Source of the DNA: Plectosphaerella cucumerina
Taxonomy: Eukaryota; Ascomycota; Sordariomycetes; Glomerellales; Plectosphaerellaceae
Reading direction: 5' to 3'
Length of the DNA: 64,000 nt
Assembly (NCBI GenBank): GCA_020746995.1
Contig: JAGPXD010000002.1
Coordinates: forward strand, 4,216,001-4,280,000
Shown: piece by piece, positions 60,975 to 64,000 of the stretch
Numbering within the stretch: the first letter of the stretch is position 1
How the letters are laid out: every line of letters starts with the position of its first letter
Translations under genes and position numbers: made by a program
The notes under the pieces: generated by a model
Told to the model about the DNA's origin: nothing
Database searches by the model: none
The model's input: the letters and a program-made list of their open reading frames with translations, nothing else

Positions 60975-61934
60975 ATGAAAGCATTCCAATTCCTCGGCGT
61001 CGAAGAGGGCCTCCAGCTGCGCGACATCCCTGTCCCCAAGCCCCCGAAAGGCCATGCCCTCATCCATGTCAAAGCCGCGGGCCTCTGCCACTCGGACACA
61101 CACGTCCTCCACGGCGGTGGCGCGGGCTGGATGTGCGCACTGCCCGTCGTCTTGGGCCACGAGGTCGCTGGCACCATTGTCGAGATTGGTGAAGGCGAGG
61201 AGATGAGCGTCGGCGATCGCGTGGCGGTCGCCTGCGTTGGACATCCCATCCAGGAACGAAACTTCCAAGAGGCTCTCGGTGTCGGCTGCGACGGGGGCTA
61301 CGCAGAGTACGCTGTGGCGCCCATCAAGAACTTGGTCCGACTTCCCGAATCCGTTAGTTTCGCCCAGGCAGCCGTGGCAACTGATTCTGTGGCGACTGCC
61401 TACCACGCTGTCGTCGCCGAGGGGCTCGTCGGTAACAAGATGACTGTCTGTGTCATCGGCCTGGGAGGGCTGGGTCTCAATGGTGTTGCCATTGCCGCGG
61501 CACGAGGGGCGACTGTTTACGGCGTCGATATCAGCGAAGCCAAGTTCGACCCTGCGAAAAAGGCTGGCGCTGTCAAATGTGCCACGAGTCTGGACAGATT
61601 CAAGGACAAGGAGTTCGACGTCATTTTGGACTTTGCTGGCGCCCAGCCGACGGTCAAGGGGGCGCTGTCTGCGGTCAAGCTTGGAGGAACTGTTGTGCTG
61701 GTCGGCTTGGCAGCGTCAACTGTCCAGATCACAACGACGGACATTGTGACGAAGAATGCGTCCCTCAAGGGGTCGACAAGCGCCAGCATACAGGAGCTCA
61801 GGGAGGTGCTGGAGATGATTGCCTCGGGGAAGCTGTCTCCGCAGATCGAAGAGGTTCCATTCCAGGATGTGCCTGTGAATTTGGAGAGGCTGGGATCGGG
61901 CGAGGTCACTGGCAGGTTGTACACGATTCCTTAG
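60975..61934 (+). CDS. Zinc-type medium-chain dehydrogenase/reductase lacking the structural zinc lobe
   Basis: This single-exon gene encodes 319 residues. The GroES-like N-domain has Cys38 (GLCHSD) and His62-Glu63 (LGHEVAG), the catalytic zinc ligands. The usual four-cysteine structural loop is replaced by ACVGHPIQERNFQEALGVGC, so only one zinc is expected. The Rossmann domain shows VIGLGGLGLNGVAIA and a VYGVDIS turn with the NAD-type aspartate. Length is about 30 residues shorter than classical alcohol dehydrogenases, matching the loop loss. It oxidises or reduces a small alcohol, aldehyde or quinone-like substrate in the cytosol; the identity is not visible. Confidence 0.88.
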   Translation: MKAFQFLGVEEGLQLRDIPVPKPPKGHALIHVKAAGLCHSDTHVLHGGGAGWMCALPVVLGHEVAGTIVEIGEGEEMSVGDRVAVACVGHPIQERNFQEALGVGCDGGYAEYAVAPIKNLVRLPESVSFAQAAVATDSVATAYHAVVAEGLVGNKMTVCVIGLGGLGLNGVAIAAARGATVYGVDISEAKFDPAKKAGAVKCATSLDRFKDKEFDVILDFAGAQPTVKGALSAVKLGGTVVLVGLAASTVQITTTDIVTKNASLKGSTSASIQELREVLEMIASGKLSPQIEEVPFQDVPVNLERLGSGEVTGRLYTIP

Positions 61935-62065
61935 TTTTTCTGTATACTACCATGAAGCAGCAAGTTTCTCTTCCAAAGTATTGCTTCATGGCTCTTGATG
62001 CCAAGATCCATTCACTTCAAAACATACTCTTACAGGTAAGGGCCCCCTGACATCTTGGAATTACT

Positions 62066-63085
62066 TTACACTACGCCAGCTAGAGCTGCCAACAGTGGTG
62101 CCGCGGCCAGCATGAGTGAGCCTGGGAACATGACATTGCCAGAACTGTCCAGAGGTGACTCCCTCTTCTCTCCCTCGCTGTTGAAAGTCTCCATGCAGAG
62201 GAAAGAAACGTCTGGAGACTCGTCCCCCTCCTCACCATCCCCATAGACAACCGTCATGACGGGTGTCCATCCCGTCCGGCCTCCGTACAGACGACCCAGA
62301 AAGCTTGCCGCATCTTCGGGCGGGTCGTGAAAGAAGAACTGCCGCATCTCGGCAACCTTGTACATCTCGTTCGACGCCGGCAAAACCGGTCTGCACTCGT
62401 CGCTGCCCAACCTCTCGGCACTGGCGGTAGATGAGTTGGAACGAGGGAGGGTGCCACCTGTGACGTTGAAGAAGTTGGAGATCCAACCGCCGTCGCCTCC
62501 GCAGGCATCCGTAGAACCCCTCAGCTCCGTGTTGACATGTTCGACCAGACGGCCACACTGAATCTCGCCGTTGCTGGACGAGTCGTCAAAATCCCGGATA
62601 ATCTCGATGATCTCGTCGCGGCAGAGTGAGTTCACGACGCCCTGGCAGGACGTGGTGCCCTCCGCAGCACCAGGGCGGGTGTCATCGTCGAGCAAGGGCT
62701 CGAGGGGGAGCGTTTGGCCCATGTACTGCATCATGAGGACGCAGCCGGAGGGGTAGGAGTCGGCGTTTGGATCAACACCAACAAAGAGCTGCTGGTCGGA
62801 GTACTCGTACTCGGAGCTGCCAATGCCAGTGAAGCCATTTTCGTCGAGACCGTCTATGAGAGTGAAGGAGAGGGGGCTCGAAGAACTGGAGTTGATGGCC
62901 TGGGAAGCCATGCCAATTCCGACCGGGGGACCGGGCAGGTCTCCGGTGGAACAGATGCTGCCCTCGGGGGGGCTGCATTCAAGGGCCTGGCAGCTGGCGA
63001 TTTCGACGCTGGGGTTCTGGTCATCATCAGACTGTGCCAGCGCCGTCGCGGCGATGCCTGCGGCGAAGGAGATATGCCTGAGCAT
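62066..63085 (-). CDS. Secreted, probably GPI-anchored, cysteine-containing protein
   Basis: This 339-residue single-exon gene has a signal peptide (HISFAAGIAATALAQ). At the C-terminus a short Ser/Gly/Asn region (LDSSGN) is followed by a hydrophobic tail (SLMLAAAPLLAALAGVV), the hallmark of a GPI-anchor signal. The body carries about nine cysteines (ASCQALEC, SICST, GCVLMM, TSCQG, SLCRD, IQCGR, ACGG, DECRP, FLCME) and Asn-x-Ser/Thr sites. No catalytic family was recognised. It is probably attached to the plasma membrane or cell wall. Asp/Glu/Ser are over-represented. The gene converges on the dehydrogenase, with 131 nt between stops. Confidence 0.8.
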   Translation of the reverse strand: MLRHISFAAGIAATALAQSDDDQNPSVEIASCQALECSPPEGSICSTGDLPGPPVGIGMASQAINSSSSSPLSFTLIDGLDENGFTGIGSSEYEYSDQQLFVGVDPNADSYPSGCVLMMQYMGQTLPLEPLLDDDTRPGAAEGTTSCQGVVNSLCRDEIIEIIRDFDDSSSNGEIQCGRLVEHVNTELRGSTDACGGDGGWISNFFNVTGGTLPRSNSSTASAERLGSDECRPVLPASNEMYKVAEMRQFFFHDPPEDAASFLGRLYGGRTGWTPVMTVVYGDGEEGDESPDVSFLCMETFNSEGEKRESPLDSSGNVMFPGSLMLAAAPLLAALAGVV

Positions 63086-64000
63086 GGTGGAAGCGCGAGA
63101 GTCGACAGCGGATGATGAATAGCGGAAAATGGATGTGGTGCAAGGCCGTGGAAGATATGGTAGGAAGTAGAAGAAAAATGAGGAGTGGACGACGGACCTG
63201 AGCTTGGAATTGAGGGAAACAAGCGCTGCCTGCTTCCCTCAGCAAAGCTTATCTACTCCATGCCGAGGAGAGACGTGAGATGCCCGGTGGCCAAGTCCAT
63301 TCACGCCCAGCCTTGGCCGCCAAGCGACCGATCCCCTGTAGGAGTGTGATTGAAGCCTTTACTGGGCGCGGAGAAGCAACTTCTGTGGAGAAATACCGGT
63401 GAGCCGTTGTATAATGTCTCGCCAAGTCAGTCATTCAGGTTTCCAGTTGCCACGGGTAGTAAAATCGATGTCATCGCGCGCTCCGTGCCCGTCCATGTCC
63501 ACATTTTTTTTCCAAACACTGACGGGCTGCAGCAGCCGGTTGAATACTGCACTGCCACCAGGCCAAGAGGCAGGCCAAGACCGTAGCCGGGAGGGACCCC
63601 CTTTTCTCCCCTGCGACCGCCCCCGCCCCCGTGGAATCACCAATGCTTGTCTGTTTGCGTCCTGTTGCGATCAGTGACATCCATGCCGGCGGAACTTCAT
63701 CGGGCGCTTGGCGTGGCGGGCCGCAACCACCCCCGGGGCAGTGGTGCTGGCGGAGAGGAAGCTTGGCGAGCTTCGGAGCCGGAGTTGGTGGAGTGCCAAT
63801 GTTCTCATGCAGCACACGTGCGGTGGGCTTCCGGTGAGGCCGTAGAGGGGGACTGTGACCTCCTTTCCAGGATAGGCAATGCAATCGACAGATCGCCAAG
63901 GTTCGGGTAGGCCTCAACAACACATTCTTGCAAGTCGGCGAACGGACCTGAAATCCGAGCCGTGCCAACGCAGCCTTCTGTTTGCACTGAGCACTCACGG
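63086..64000. other. Intergenic region to window end
   Basis: About 900 nt upstream of the GPI-anchored protein gene; no gene recognised on either strand before the window ends. Confidence 0.45.

Noticed and set aside
1..64000. Intact transposons, CRISPR arrays, prokaryotic operons, secondary-metabolite backbone genes
   Set aside because: No transposase, reverse transcriptase, terminal repeats, spaced repeat arrays, PKS or NRPS were recognised; the lone P450 and dehydrogenases do not make a cluster.

Overview
The window looks like nuclear DNA of a filamentous ascomycete, most likely a plant-associated Sordariomycete (Colletotrichum/Verticillium-like). The evidence is short introns of about 45-90 nt with CTRAC-type branch sites, a split tRNA-Pro gene, a HET-domain gene, Zn2Cys6 and VPS9/CUE proteins, and plant cell-wall enzymes (cutinase, CE15 glucuronoyl esterase with CBM1, AA8-type cytochrome). 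No prokaryotic features, intact transposons or CRISPR arrays were seen. The species was not determined.

Layout. 0-10 kb: the first exon of a TauD-type dioxygenase (cut by the window edge), a degenerate tandem repeat, an MFS anion:cation symporter, and a 2.1k-residue Mlp1/TPR nuclear-basket protein. 10-18 kb: an 8-exon oligopeptide transporter, the CE15 esterase, and a 7-exon zinc alcohol dehydrogenase. 19-24 kb: a flavoprotein/F-box/ankyrin fusion and a secreted heme cytochrome. 24-38 kb: a lower-gene-density, effector-like stretch with two tRNAs, a frame-broken cellulase relic, four small secreted cysteine-rich proteins, a kelch protein, a UPC2-like Zn2Cys6 factor and an RTA1 membrane protein. 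38-48 kb: a Vps9 Rab5-GEF, a cutinase convergent with a P450, and a Gly/Met-rich mini-protein. 48-64 kb: an F-box protein, an RRM protein divergent from acetyl-CoA hydrolase/CoA-transferase, a HET/coiled-coil/ankyrin protein, a second dehydrogenase, and a GPI-anchored secreted protein.

The genes form no operon or obvious biosynthetic cluster. Housekeeping genes (Mlp1, Vps9, Ach1) alternate with accessory genes for plant polymer attack, secretion and self/non-self recognition. I rebuilt exon structures by hand; every junction given keeps frame and restores a family motif or reading frame. Three of about 33 inferred introns use GC-AG borders, and three introns are silent in-frame insertions that an intron-less reading would translate. 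The least conventional items are the flavoprotein fusion with its decarboxylase residues replaced, the repeat-tailed HET protein, the Gly/Met-rich mini-protein, a Pol III-like element near 50 kb, and the GH5-type cellulase relic.
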